The translations under genes were made by a program, and so were the position numbers. A stretch of DNA of 64,000 nt from DATBGO01 sp963695645 (GTDB taxonomy: Bacteria; Actinomycetota; Actinomycetes; Streptosporangiales; Streptosporangiaceae), in contig CAVOHC010000012.1 of NCBI GenBank assembly GCA_963695645.1, forward strand, positions 372,001 to 436,000. Direction: 5' to 3'. The notes beneath the pieces were generated by a model that was not told the origin of the DNA, did not search any database, and saw only the letters and a program-made list of their open reading frames with translations. Shown in pieces: positions 48,415 to 57,320 of this stretch; the first letter of the stretch is position 1; each line of letters starts with the position of its first letter.

Positions 48415-48444
48415 CTAAGGCCAGACTTATCAGTTTATCCTTAG
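48415..48444 (+). promoter_or_regulatory. Candidate MarR operator/promoter of the marR-MFS operon
   Basis: Inverted repeat CTAAGG (48415-48420) and CCTTAG (48439-48444) in an AT-rich island; TTGCTA at 48412 and TTATCC at 48435 are 17 bases apart. The site ends three bases before the marR ATG, so transcription would be almost leaderless. Autoregulation is inferred from position. Confidence 0.5.
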
Positions 48445-48447
48445 GAC

Positions 48448-48885
48448 ATGGATCAGGACCCGGATGTCTACGATGTCGCCGGAGCGCTTCAGGTAAGCAT
48501 CGGCCTGCTCCGGCGGCAGTTGCGCCAGGCGCAGGCCGACGGGGAGCTCACGCCGCCCGAGACTTCGGCCCTCGCGCGCCTGGACCGCGGCGGCCCGGCG
48601 ACGCCAAGCGCGCTCGCCAAGCTCGAGCAGATCAGCCCGCAGTCGATGGGAGCGACGCTCGGTGCGCTCGAACTGCGTGGCCTGGTACAGCGACATCCCG
48701 ACCCGGATGACGGCAGGCGGGCTGTCATGTCGCTGACCGAGGCCGGGCGGCGGGTGCTGCGGAACCGCCGCAACGCGCGGACGCAGCAGCTGGCGAAGGC
48801 CCTGTCGACCGGATTCACGCGCTCGGAGCTCAGCCAGCTGATGGCGGCCGCGCCGCTGATCGAGCGACTGGCGCAGAGCATCTGA
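48448..48885 (+). CDS. MarR-family transcription regulator
   Basis: Winged-helix repressor of 145 residues with ETSALARLDRGGPATPSALAKLEQISPQSMGATLGALE as the helix-turn-helix and the wing residues RHPDPDDGRRAVMSLTEAG. Such proteins usually respond to small aromatic compounds and control an adjacent exporter. Its TGA overlaps the ATG of the MFS gene, so the exporter is the obvious target. Confidence 0.93.
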   Translation: MDQDPDVYDVAGALQVSIGLLRRQLRQAQADGELTPPETSALARLDRGGPATPSALAKLEQISPQSMGATLGALELRGLVQRHPDPDDGRRAVMSLTEAGRRVLRNRRNARTQQLAKALSTGFTRSELSQLMAAAPLIERLAQSI

Positions 48886-50885
48886 TGACCACAGCTGGGC
48901 AGAACCTGGGCGACGGTCGGACGGCCGCCGGGCATAACCCGGCGGGCGACCGGATGGCCGGAAAGCCAACGGCGGGGGCGGACGACGCCTACAAGTGGGT
49001 GGCACTGTCGAACACGACCGCCGCCGTGTTTATGTCCCAGCTCGACGGATCCATCGTCATCATCGCGCTACCGGCGATCTTCCGGGGCATCCACCTGGAT
49101 CCGCTGGCGCCAGGCAACGTCGCCTACCTGCTGTGGATGATCATGGGATACCGGCTCGTTCAGGCCGTCCTCGTCGTCACCGTCGGCCGTCTCGGTGACA
49201 TGTTCGGCCGGGTCAGGATCTACAACGGTGGCTTCGCGGTGTTCACCTTCGCCTCCGTGCTGCTGTCCTTCGATCCGTTCGAAGGTGGCCACGGAGCGCT
49301 GTGGCTGATCGGCTGGCGGGTGGTTCAGGCTGTCGGCGGGTCCATGCTGGTCGCTAACTCGGCCGCGATTCTGACCGATGCGTTTCCTTCCGATCAACGC
49401 GGTTTTGCGCTCGGCACCAACCAGGTCGCTGGCCTTGCCGGGATGTTTATCGGCCTGGTCGCGGGCGGCCTGCTGGCGGCCCTGGACTGGCGGGCGGTGT
49501 TCTGGGTCAACGTGCCCGTCGGCATCTTCGGAACACTGTGGGCCTACCGCAAGCTCCGTGACACCGGTCGTCGAGCAGGCGGTCGCATCGACTGGTGGGG
49601 CAACATCACCTTCGCCGTCGGCCTGGGTGCGGTCTTGATCGGCGTCACCCTTGGCATCCAGCCGTACCTGCATCAGGCTATGGGCTGGGCGAACCCCACG
49701 GTCGTCGGCCTGCTCGCCGGCGGGCTCGTGCTGCTGGCGGCGTTCGTCGTGATCGAGACCAAGGTCGCCGAGCCGCTATTCCAGCTCAGCCTGTTCCGCA
49801 TCAGGGCCTTCACGGCCGGAAACGTGGCCGGCCTCGCCGTGTCCATCGCCAGGGGCGGGCTGCAGTTCATGCTCATCATCTGGCTGCAGGGGATCTGGCT
49901 GCCGCTGCATGGCTATAACTACAGCGAGACACCGCTGTGGTGCGGCATCTTCCTGCTGCCCCTCACCGCCGGTTTCCTCATCTCCGGTCCGGTGGCTGGA
50001 ACTCTCTCCGACCGGTTCGGCACCCGGGGCATTGCCAGCGCCGGGATGATCGTGTTCGGCGGCAGCTTCATCGGCCTGATGCTGCTGCCTGTTGACTTCG
50101 CGTACTGGGCCTTCGCCGTGCTTATCGCCGCGAATGGGATCGGCAGCGGCATGTTCGCCGCCCCCAACTCGTCGTCGATCATGAGCAGCGTCCCTGCCAG
50201 GTACCGCGGCGTTGCCTCGGGAATGCGCTCGACCTTCCAGAACTCCGGCACGGCTCTGTCGATCGGGGTGTTCTTCTCGCTCATGATCGCCGGGCTGGCG
50301 AGCGGTCTCCCGACAGCGCTGACCAGCGGCCTGCAACGGCACGGCGTGCCATCCGGCATCGTGCACCAGGTGAGCCTGCTGCCGCCGGTGTCGTCGCTGT
50401 TCGCGGCAGTTCTCGGCGTGAACCCGCTGCAGCACCTGCTGGCGGCGAGTCAGGTGCTGTCCGCACTGCCGGCTGCGGCTCAGAAGATCATCACCGGCCG
50501 GGAGTTCTTCCCGGACCTGATTTCAGGGCCGTTTCACCACGGCCTGGTCGTGGTGTTCGCCGTAGCCGCCAGCCTGGCGGGGCTTGCCGCTGTCGCGTCG
50601 CTGTCACGCGGAGGCCGCAACGTCGATCCATCGATCACGGCCGAGTTACCGCTGCTCGCCACCGAGGGTGAAGCAAACCTGTCAGGCCGTGCGGCGGCAC
50701 CGAGTCTGGCTGCAGCCCCGGGTCTGCGTGTCCGGGCCGGCCAGCAGGACCGGCCACCCCGGAGCCCGGACCCCCGAGCGAGTCGGCTTGCGCCGGTTAA
50801 GCCGGGCACGCTGGGCCTCGCTAGAGTTCGGCCAGGATCTCCGCGTTCCGCAACGGCGCGGCTGTCACATCCAGCGAGGGGATGA
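48885..50885 (+). CDS. MFS transporter, DHA2 (14-helix drug:proton antiporter) family
   Basis: Predicted efflux pump of 666 residues. Helix 1 contains MSQLDGSIVIIALPAIF. Motif A is GRLGDMFGRVRIY and the motif C-like stretch is GLAGMFIGLVAGGLLAALDWR. Hydrophobic segments repeat to about residue 570, consistent with 14 helices; the last 90 residues form a Pro/Arg-rich tail that is not membrane. ATG 48885 overlaps marR, and its stop overlaps the next start region, giving marR-MFS-M20-nudC as one overlapping cluster. Substrate unknown. Confidence 0.93.
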   Translation: MTTAGQNLGDGRTAAGHNPAGDRMAGKPTAGADDAYKWVALSNTTAAVFMSQLDGSIVIIALPAIFRGIHLDPLAPGNVAYLLWMIMGYRLVQAVLVVTVGRLGDMFGRVRIYNGGFAVFTFASVLLSFDPFEGGHGALWLIGWRVVQAVGGSMLVANSAAILTDAFPSDQRGFALGTNQVAGLAGMFIGLVAGGLLAALDWRAVFWVNVPVGIFGTLWAYRKLRDTGRRAGGRIDWWGNITFAVGLGAVLIGVTLGIQPYLHQAMGWANPTVVGLLAGGLVLLAAFVVIETKVAEPLFQLSLFRIRAFTAGNVAGLAVSIARGGLQFMLIIWLQGIWLPLHGYNYSETPLWCGIFLLPLTAGFLISGPVAGTLSDRFGTRGIASAGMIVFGGSFIGLMLLPVDFAYWAFAVLIAANGIGSGMFAAPNSSSIMSSVPARYRGVASGMRSTFQNSGTALSIGVFFSLMIAGLASGLPTALTSGLQRHGVPSGIVHQVSLLPPVSSLFAAVLGVNPLQHLLAASQVLSALPAAAQKIITGREFFPDLISGPFHHGLVVVFAVAASLAGLAAVASLSRGGRNVDPSITAELPLLATEGEANLSGRAAAPSLAAAPGLRVRAGQQDRPPRSPDPRASRLAPVKPGTLGLARVRPGSPRSATARLSHPARG

Positions 50886-50887
50886 TC

Positions 50888-52303
50888 ATGGACGTCCGTG
50901 AGTACATCGGCCAGAACGCGCCTGCGTTCTTCGCCGCGCTGAAGGAGTGGCTGACGATCCCCTCGATCTCGGGTGATCCCGCGCATCACGCCGATGTCAG
51001 GCGCTCCGCCGAATGGCTTGGCGAGCATCTTCGCGAGACCGGGTTCCCTGTGACAGAGGTATGGGAGACCGGAGCCGACGGTGCTCGCGGGCTCCCCGCC
51101 GTGTTCGCGCAGTGGCCGGCGGCCGACCCCGCTGCGCCCGTTGTGCTCGTCTACGGCCACCATGACGTTCAGCCGGTGGAACCGCTAGAGGAGTGGGACT
51201 CGCCGCCATTCGAGCCGGCCGAGCGGGAGGGCAGGCTGCTGGCCCGCGGCGCCTCCGACGACAAGGGCCAGGTGCTCTTCCACGCTCTCGGGGTGCGAGC
51301 CGGCCTCGCAGCCGGCGCTGCCGCCGCGCCGCCGGTTACGCTCAAGCTCCTTATCGAAGGCGAGGAGGAGTCGGGATCGCCGAACTTCGCGGCGCTGCTG
51401 CGGGACCGGCGCGATCAGCTGCGCTGTGACGTGATCGTCGTGTCCGACACCTCTATGTGGGCAGCGGACGTTCCATCGATGTGCACCGCGATGCGCGGCC
51501 TTGCCGACGCGCAGATCGATGTCCGCGGGCCGGACCAGGACCTGCACTCTGGATCGTTCGGCGGCGCGGTCCCGAACCCGCTACACGCGCTCGCCGCGCT
51601 GCTCGCCGGGTTGCACGACGCGGAGGGGAGGGTCACCCTGCCGGGGTTCTACGACAAGGTGGCTCCAATATCGGCGCAGGAGCAGGAGATATTCGCCAGG
51701 CTGCCGTTCGACGAGAAGGCCTGGCTCGCGGAAGCGGGCAACAGCGGGGCAGCCGCCGGAGAGGCGGGCTTCAGCACCCTGGAACGGATCTGGGCGCGGC
51801 CGACCGCGGAGATCAACGGTATGTGGGGCGGCCACACCGGTCCGGGGGGCAAGACGATCGTGCCGCGACAGGCCCATGCCAAGCTATCGTTCCGGCTGGT
51901 CGCCCACCAGGAGCCGGCTGATGTCATCGCCGCGCTCCGGGATTACGTATCCGCGCGCACCCCGGCGGGCATCGAGGCGACAGTCACCCCGGCCGGGCCC
52001 GGCACGCGGCCTGCGTTCTCGCCCGTCGACTCGGCCGCGGTACTGGCCGCCCGGCGGGCCATGGAACGTGCCTTCGGCCGTGAGGTGCTCTTCACGCGGG
52101 AGGGGGGAAGCGGGCCGGAAGCTGAACTCGCCGAGATCCTCGGGGCGCCGCTGGTCTTCCTCGCCGTCGGCCTTGCCGAAGATCGCATTCACGCGCCCAA
52201 CGAGAAAGCCGAGATGGCGCTGCTGCTCAAAGGGGCAGAAGCGGCTGCCTATCTGTGGGATGAGCTTGCGGTGGCAGCCGGCCAGCTCACGGGCCCGCGA
52301 TGA
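50888..52303 (+). CDS. M20-family dipeptidase
   Basis: Zinc-dependent peptidase of 471 residues. Metal-binding motifs are all present: YGHHDVQPVEPLEEWDSPPF, GASDDKGQVLFH, IEGEEESGSPNF, SDTSMW and the C-terminal EGGSGPEAEL. The lid/dimerisation domain is in the middle (about 195-345, with RGPDQDLHSGSFGG). ATG 50888 is preferred because GAGGGG at 50876-50881 is six bases away; ATG 50882 touches it. Likely cleaves dipeptides or acylated amino acids; its position after an exporter may be chance. Confidence 0.92.
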   Translation: MDVREYIGQNAPAFFAALKEWLTIPSISGDPAHHADVRRSAEWLGEHLRETGFPVTEVWETGADGARGLPAVFAQWPAADPAAPVVLVYGHHDVQPVEPLEEWDSPPFEPAEREGRLLARGASDDKGQVLFHALGVRAGLAAGAAAAPPVTLKLLIEGEEESGSPNFAALLRDRRDQLRCDVIVVSDTSMWAADVPSMCTAMRGLADAQIDVRGPDQDLHSGSFGGAVPNPLHALAALLAGLHDAEGRVTLPGFYDKVAPISAQEQEIFARLPFDEKAWLAEAGNSGAAAGEAGFSTLERIWARPTAEINGMWGGHTGPGGKTIVPRQAHAKLSFRLVAHQEPADVIAALRDYVSARTPAGIEATVTPAGPGTRPAFSPVDSAAVLAARRAMERAFGREVLFTREGGSGPEAELAEILGAPLVFLAVGLAEDRIHAPNEKAEMALLLKGAEAAAYLWDELAVAAGQLTGPR

Positions 52304-53352
52304 ACGGAGCCGGGACACACGCGGCCGGCCCGGATCCTGACCGGATCGCGGTCACCAGCGGTTCGGAGCCGGACGGCTCCGGTGGTGTAGGCGGTCCGGA
52401 GCCGGACGGCCTCGCCCCGCTTGGACCGCTCGCGCTGGCACGCAGCGAGGTGGACCGGGCGAGCATGCTCCGCGAGGACACCGCATGGCTCGAGGCGGCC
52501 TGGGCGGACCAGCGCAGCCGCGTGCTCGTGCTGCACAACGGGCAGGCGCCGGTCTGGTTCGCAGACGGTGGGGCGGAACTCGAGCTGGTGCCGCCCGCCG
52601 CGGCACCCGATGGGGTCAGGTTCCTGCTGGGCACCGACTCTGACGGGGTCGCCTACTTCGGGGTCGCCGCCAGCGGCGAGCGGCCGGGCGCGGCAGGCGA
52701 CCAGCCGAGCCGGGGCAGCCCTCGTGGCAGCCTGCGCTGGGCCGGGCTGCGGCAGGCAGGAGCGCTGCTTTCGGCCCGGGACGCGGGACTGATAACGCAT
52801 GCGGTGGCGCTGGCCAACTGGCATGCCGTCGCCGGGCACTGCCCGCGATGCGGTGCGGCGACGGAGCCAGCCGCCGCCGGGCACACCAGGCGCTGCGTGG
52901 CCGACGGGACGGAGCATTTCCCGCGGAGTGATCCCGCAGTGATCATGCTGGTCACCGATCCTGACGATCGCGGGCTGCTGGCCCGAAACGCGCAGTGGCC
53001 CGAGCGCCGGGTCTCGATCCTGGCCGGGTTCGTCGAGCCAGGCGAGTCAGCTGAGCAGGCGGTCGCACGGGAGGTGTTCGAGGAGACCGGCCTTGCGGTG
53101 GACCGGGTCCGGTACGTGGGCAGCCAGCCCTGGCCGATGCCGCACAGCCTGATGCTCGGATTCCGCGCGCATGCCGCAGGCGGCCAGCAGATCAGGGTCG
53201 ACACCCACGAGATAGCCGAGGCCCGCTGGTTCTCCAGGGCGGAACTGCGGGCTGCGATCGACCGCGGTGAGGTGAGGCTGCCGCCGCCGGTCTCGATCGC
53301 GCATCAGATCATCGCGTCCTGGTACGGCAACGATCTCGCCGGGTCCTGGTGA
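52300..53352 (+). CDS. nudC: NADH/NAD+ pyrophosphatase NudC
   Basis: Nudix hydrolase of 350 residues that splits NAD(H) into NMN(H) and AMP and can remove NAD caps from RNA. It has the zinc-ribbon start CPRCGAATEP, the Nudix box GFVEPGESAEQAVAREVFEE, and the family-specific SQPWPMPHS motif just after it. As in other actinobacterial versions the second zinc pair is incomplete (RRCVADGTEHFPR). ATG 52300 overlaps the M20 gene by ATGA. In mycobacteria nudC also lies downstream of adnAB. Confidence 0.95.
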   Translation: MNGAGTHAAGPDPDRIAVTSGSEPDGSGGVGGPEPDGLAPLGPLALARSEVDRASMLREDTAWLEAAWADQRSRVLVLHNGQAPVWFADGGAELELVPPAAAPDGVRFLLGTDSDGVAYFGVAASGERPGAAGDQPSRGSPRGSLRWAGLRQAGALLSARDAGLITHAVALANWHAVAGHCPRCGAATEPAAAGHTRRCVADGTEHFPRSDPAVIMLVTDPDDRGLLARNAQWPERRVSILAGFVEPGESAEQAVAREVFEETGLAVDRVRYVGSQPWPMPHSLMLGFRAHAAGGQQIRVDTHEIAEARWFSRAELRAAIDRGEVRLPPPVSIAHQIIASWYGNDLAGSW

Positions 53353-53372
53353 ACCGTGCCTTCCCGCACGGT
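53353..53372. terminator. Hairpin between convergent nudC and LLM oxidoreductase genes
   Basis: ACCGTGC-CTTCCC-GCACGGT, a perfect 7-bp stem, starting right at the nudC stop codon. No U tract follows, which is common in actinobacteria. It could end transcription from both sides. Confidence 0.45.
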
Positions 53373-53408
53373 CAGCAGGGGTGACACGGCCAGGGCCGCT
53401 GGCGCGGG

Positions 53409-54371
53409 TCAGGCGGGCGCGAGCTTCCTGACGGAGTCAAACATGTTGGCGTCCGGGGTGGGAATGATCATGATGGCCGGGGTGTCGAGCCCACTCGCCT
53501 GATACTCGGCGACCCGTTCCCGGCATGCCTCGACAGGTCCGTGTACGACAAGGTCATCGACAAGCTCGTCGGGGATCGCGGCCAGCGCGCCCTTGCGGTC
53601 GCCGCTGTTCCAGGCGGCCAGCATCGGCCGCAGCAACTCCTCCCGGCCCAGCCAGGCGTGAAACGCCGTATAGGCCGGCACGGTCAGGTAGGCAGCAATG
53701 AGTCGCTGACCGATCATCCTGGCCAGCGCCGCGTCCGGCGTCGGGCAGACGAAGATCCGGGCGATCAGTTCGGTGCCTGGCCCGGCTGCGGCGCGCACCT
53801 TGGGCACGTCATAGGGTGCCAGCCAGTTCGTGATCACGCCGTCGGATTCCGCCGCGCCCAGCCGGACCATCTGCGGGCGGAGTGCGGCGAGCGCTAGGCC
53901 GGGCGGGTCGGCAGGCACGTTGTCGAGCCTGAACCCGTCCACGCTGAACGTCTCGTACTGCTCGGTCACCTTCTCCCCGGCCAGCGCCCGGCGCAGGAAC
54001 CGCAGCATGTCCCTGGACCGCTGGTAAGGGTTGGCGAACTCGATGTCGTTCCACTGCTTTACCACCACCGGCGTCGAGGTGCCGACGCCCAGCACGAAAC
54101 GTCCGGGAGCGAGGTTGGCGACGGTGGCCGCGTGCATGGCGAGCATGGCGGGGCCTCGCGTGTAGACGCTGGCAATCGCGGTACCGAGGCGCAGCTCGCT
54201 GGCCCACTGACTGGTCAGGGCGAGCGGGGTGAACGCGTCGGTGCCGTTGAGCTCGGAGGACCACGCGTCGGTGTAGCCGAGGCCGGGTAGTTCGGTGACG
54301 ATCTCGCGCTGCTCGGCCAGCGAGATTCCATGCAGCGGGAGCGTGATTCCCCAGCGGGCCTTATGTTCCAT
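53409..54371 (-). CDS. LLM-class F420-dependent oxidoreductase
   Basis: Luciferase-like TIM-barrel enzyme of 320 residues that uses F420 (or FMN) as hydride carrier. It begins RWGITLPLHGISLAEQREIV, with YTDAWSSELNGTDAFTPLA, LGTAIASVYTRGPAMLAMHA and APGRFVLGVGTSTPVVVKQW, the usual LLM core, and ends with HGPVEACRERVAEYQASG. Closest family features suit the F420-dependent group. It draws on the cofactor made by FbiA-FbiB-FbiC in this window. Substrate unknown. ATG 54371 has AGGAGTCC-type sequence upstream. Confidence 0.9.
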   Translation of the reverse strand: MEHKARWGITLPLHGISLAEQREIVTELPGLGYTDAWSSELNGTDAFTPLALTSQWASELRLGTAIASVYTRGPAMLAMHAATVANLAPGRFVLGVGTSTPVVVKQWNDIEFANPYQRSRDMLRFLRRALAGEKVTEQYETFSVDGFRLDNVPADPPGLALAALRPQMVRLGAAESDGVITNWLAPYDVPKVRAAAGPGTELIARIFVCPTPDAALARMIGQRLIAAYLTVPAYTAFHAWLGREELLRPMLAAWNSGDRKGALAAIPDELVDDLVVHGPVEACRERVAEYQASGLDTPAIMIIPTPDANMFDSVRKLAPA

Positions 54372-54525
54372 CAGGAGTCCTCTCCTCGGCGCTCATGTCG
54401 GCCGCGGGTCTCGTTTCGCAGCTTCGTTGTCCGACGGATATCACAGTCTCCGATCGAGGCGTTGGCTGAGGCGGGGCTCATCCGTCAGGGCCGGCCCCGC
54501 ATGGCGAAGACGCGCCGGAGACCGG

Positions 54526-55110
54526 TCAGCGTCCCTTGAGGCTGCCGATACCGAGCGATCCGTCTGGCGCCCCTCGGCCGGCCGGCGGCTCGAACTGCCG
54601 TTCCTTCTCGCGAACGTAACGGGCCGGGTCCTTGTCCACCGCCGGGACGCCCGCGAAATGCCTCGCCTCGAAGGCCGCGAAGGCGACGGCCAGATCGTGG
54701 CGCAGCCCGAGCCCGGCGAGACGGCGGAAGTCGGTGAGGCCTTCGCGCTCTTCCTCAGCCATGTGATCGCCATTCGCCAGATTCACGGCGGCGACCGCGG
54801 CATACCACTCGCCGCTGCCGGTCTCGTGGCCCGGGACTGCGGCGATCGTGTCCCTGATGTCGTTGTGATCGTGGATCGCGTCGAGTGTTTCCTCCTCGAC
54901 GCTGCCCGCGCGGCCAGCGCCCGTCCCCGCCTGCAGCAGCGCCGGGTAGAAGATCTCCTCCTCCGCCGCGGCGTGCAATTCAAGGAACGCCGACAGCCGT
55001 GCCCAGACGGCACTGAGAGTTCCGGTGTCGCCACGATCGATCTGCTCCAGGATCGCGAAGAGCCGGCGCTGTTCGTGATGGTCGTCGAGGATCAGCTGGG
55101 TTATGTCCAC
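54526..55110 (-). CDS. Hemerythrin-domain protein
   Basis: A 194-residue four-helix-bundle protein with di-iron ligands in LILDDHHEQRRLF, FLELHAAAEEEIFYPAL, IHDHNDIRD and GDHMAEEEREGL. Such proteins bind O2 or nitric oxide or sense redox. A hydrophilic tail of about 60 residues follows, which is longer than a bare domain. I start at GTG 55110, where GGAGGG precedes; the longer TTG 55122 start would include that ribosome site. It lies between two F420-linked enzymes. Confidence 0.88.
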   Translation of the reverse strand: MDITQLILDDHHEQRRLFAILEQIDRGDTGTLSAVWARLSAFLELHAAAEEEIFYPALLQAGTGAGRAGSVEEETLDAIHDHNDIRDTIAAVPGHETGSGEWYAAVAAVNLANGDHMAEEEREGLTDFRRLAGLGLRHDLAVAFAAFEARHFAGVPAVDKDPARYVREKERQFEPPAGRGAPDGSLGIGSLKGR

Positions 55111-55371
55111 GAGGCCCTCCAAGCGTCCATGGCGAATCTTCAGGCGATCCTGAGCATGGGTTCCCGTTCGGCGACGGTTCTAACGGCGCCGGATAGCCAC
55201 CTGCTGCGTGATGCGGCAGTTCCCCGCCTGCGGCGGCGCGGACTGATTCTAGCCCGTCCCCATCTGATCCACTGGGTAGGAAAGAACTCGTCGGCCGGCC
55301 TGCCTGGCCGGGCGGGCGGAAAGGATCCGGGTACCACGCAGGTCCGGGCACGAGGCAAGCAGGGAGATGTG

Positions 55372-55830
55372 ATGACCGACAATGCGGCCCCTCGCAACAT
55401 CGAGGTCAAAGGCGCGGTGGCGCGCTCGTTCAACAATTCGGTGCGCTGGCTGACCAGGCACGGGATCAGCATCTGGGGCAGCCGGGTGCTGGCGGTACGG
55501 GGTCGGACAAGCGGCGAATGGCGGACTACCCCGGTGAACCCGCTCAGCTACAACGGCAACCGGTACCTGGTCGCACCGCGCGGCCATACCCAGTGGGTCA
55601 AGAACATGCGGGTAGCAGGCGGCGGCGAGCTGCGGATCGGCAGGCGCGTGGAGCGGTTCACTGCCACCGAACTCCCCGACGCGCAGAAGCCCGAGGTGCT
55701 CCGCGCCTACCTGAAGCGCTGGAAGTTCGAGGTCGGCGTCTTCTTCGACGGGGTCGGCGCGGACGCGTCCGACGAGAAGTTGCTCGCGATCGCGCCCGGC
55801 TACCCGGTCTTCCTGATCACAGCCCGCTGA
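55372..55830 (+). CDS. F420H2-dependent nitroreductase/quinone reductase family (Ddn-like)
   Basis: A 152-residue deazaflavin-dependent enzyme: NNSVRWLTRHGISIWGSRVLAVRG, then TSGEWRTTPVNPL, YLVAPRGHTQWVKNMRVAGGGEL and FDGVGADASDEKLLAIAPGYPVF. The motif TSGEWRTTP is the phosphate-binding region of the split-barrel family. Members reduce quinones or nitro compounds with F420H2, protecting against oxidative stress. ATG 55372 follows AGGGAG. Divergent from the hemerythrin gene, with 261 bp between showing no other gene. Confidence 0.9.
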   Translation: MTDNAAPRNIEVKGAVARSFNNSVRWLTRHGISIWGSRVLAVRGRTSGEWRTTPVNPLSYNGNRYLVAPRGHTQWVKNMRVAGGGELRIGRRVERFTATELPDAQKPEVLRAYLKRWKFEVGVFFDGVGADASDEKLLAIAPGYPVFLITAR

Positions 55831-55857
55831 CCGATGGTGCCGCCGCAATGGCCGGGG

Positions 55858-57079
55858 TCAGCGCGTCAGTGCCAGCGTGGCACCGGTGGCGTCCATCAGC
55901 CGGTGGCAGCCCGCGGCGCCCTCAAAGCGGGCCAGCGCACCGCGGACCAGGGCGAACGGGCCGTCCGGCCCGGCTAGGATGGTGCCGTCGGCACCGGCGG
56001 CGACGAGTTCGCCATCGACCCGGACCAGGGCCGGGCCGTCCCGGGTAGCCGAGATGGCGGTCCGGCCAGCCCGGAGACCATCCAGCAGCGCCTGCGGCTC
56101 CGCGGAGGCCGCCTCGATCCACGTCGTGGGCGAGCCCGGGGCAGCGTCTGCACCTGGCCGGTGCCAGTCGCTGCCACCGACCGGGATCGCGCCGGGCGTC
56201 CCACGCGAGCCACCAGCTGAGTGAGTTGGTCCAGCGCAGATCGAGCCAGCTCCAATGCCAGACCTCGATGAGCGGCGGCCGGCGGGTCATCGGGATTGTC
56301 CAGCTGACGTGACCGCCGATCGGGTGGTTAACCGACAGCAGCCCGCCGCGTCGCTCGGCACTCTCCAGCCAGGAGTCGGCGGTCTTGCGGAAGTCGATCC
56401 AGCCCAGGTCGCCAAGCGCGCCCGCATGGCCGGAGGCTGTGGTCACTTCCTGGCCGGGCACCAGGATGATCTGATGCGCCGCGGCGGCGGCGGGAAGCTC
56501 TGCGTGGTGGCTGATCGTGTTGTGATCGGTGATCGCGAGGTAGTCAAGGCCCTGGCTGACCGCGAACCTCGCCAGCTCGGAGACGGTCATGGCGCCGTCG
56601 GAGTGGACCGTGTGGGTGTGCAGGTCGCCTGCGAGCCAGCGGTACCCGGCAGTGGCAGGAATCCGGCGGCGCGGCGGGCGCTGCGCCAGCGGCGGCAGCG
56701 GGGCAGGACGGGGTTCGATGGCGAGCGGGCTGCCCGCGCCGCCCGAGACCTCTGCGGTCAGGCTGTATCCGATCCCTTCGACAGGCATCTGGTAGAGGCC
56801 GACCATTACCTGCCAGGTGCCGGGCTCGAGCTCGCCAGGAAGGTAGCCGGGCGTGGCCTGTTCCGCAGTGATCGTGAATGACCGGCGGGCTCCGCCCGAC
56901 CAGCCGCGGAACCCTGCGGGCCCGATGCAGCCGAGATCTAGCGTGCCGACGGTGCGGTCGTATTCGAGTTCGGCCCGCAGCCCGGACGCGCCCGGGGGGA
57001 TGTCGACCGGCAGGTACTGCACGACCGATGCGAACCGGTCCTGCAGGCTCCATCGACCCTGATGCCGCGTAGTGGCCAT
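55858..57079 (-). pseudogene. PHP-domain (CehA/McbA-type) metallohydrolase with a frameshift
   Basis: The protein from ATG 57079 runs through a beta-rich N-terminal region and the PHP motif GDLHTHTVHSDGAMTVSELA with YLAITDHNT, a metal-dependent phosphoesterase fold. It continues to SLSWWLAWDARRDP, then becomes Arg/Pro noise ending at 55922. In the +1 frame from about 56200 the expected sequence appears: IPVGGSDWHRPGADAAPGSP, then ALLDGLRAGRTAISATRDG, ending at the TGA at 55858-55860. The full length is 406 residues if one extra base in the GC-rich stretch 56185-56200 is removed. Confidence 0.8.
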
Positions 57080-57119
57080 GGTCCCATCCGATCAGACGGC
57101 CCGGGCCGTGGCCAGTTCC

Positions 57120-57211
57120 GGCGAGTCCAGCCTCGGGCGAGTCCAGGCTCGGGCGAGTCCGCCTCCCGGGGAGTCCAGGCTCGGGCGAGTCCGCTTTCCG
57201 GGGAGTCCAGC
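57120..57211. repeat. Imperfect tandem repeats upstream of the ABC exporter operon
   Basis: Repeated GGGCGAGTCC and GGGGAGTCC motifs in about 16-17-base units, in the 241-bp gap 57080-57320. The gap also holds the exporter promoter at 57249-57278. Confidence 0.7.
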
Positions 57212-57248
57212 TTCCGCGCTGCAGTCGGCGCTCCTCCTCATGCGCAGC

Positions 57249-57278
57249 TTGACACGCAGAATTCATCATCCGTAGAAT
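57249..57278 (+). promoter_or_regulatory. Promoter of the ABC exporter-TetR operon with overlapping 16-bp tandem operator-like repeats
   Basis: TTGACA (57249-57254) and TAGAAT (57273-57278) with an 18-base spacer. Two tandem 16-base copies (57258-57273 and 57274-57289, one mismatch) containing GAATTC cover the spacer and -10 element. A repressor bound there would block initiation; the TetR protein at the operon end is the likely candidate. Confidence 0.6.
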
Positions 57279-57320
57279 TCATCATGCGTTGAAATATCCG
57301 CCGCAAGGGGGCGAGCGCCG

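Noticed and set aside
54295..55371. Long N-terminal extension of the Ddn-like enzyme (511-codon open frame)
   Set aside because: It runs antisense to the hemerythrin gene and lacks family similarity; ATG 55372 with AGGGAG gives the normal 152-residue size.
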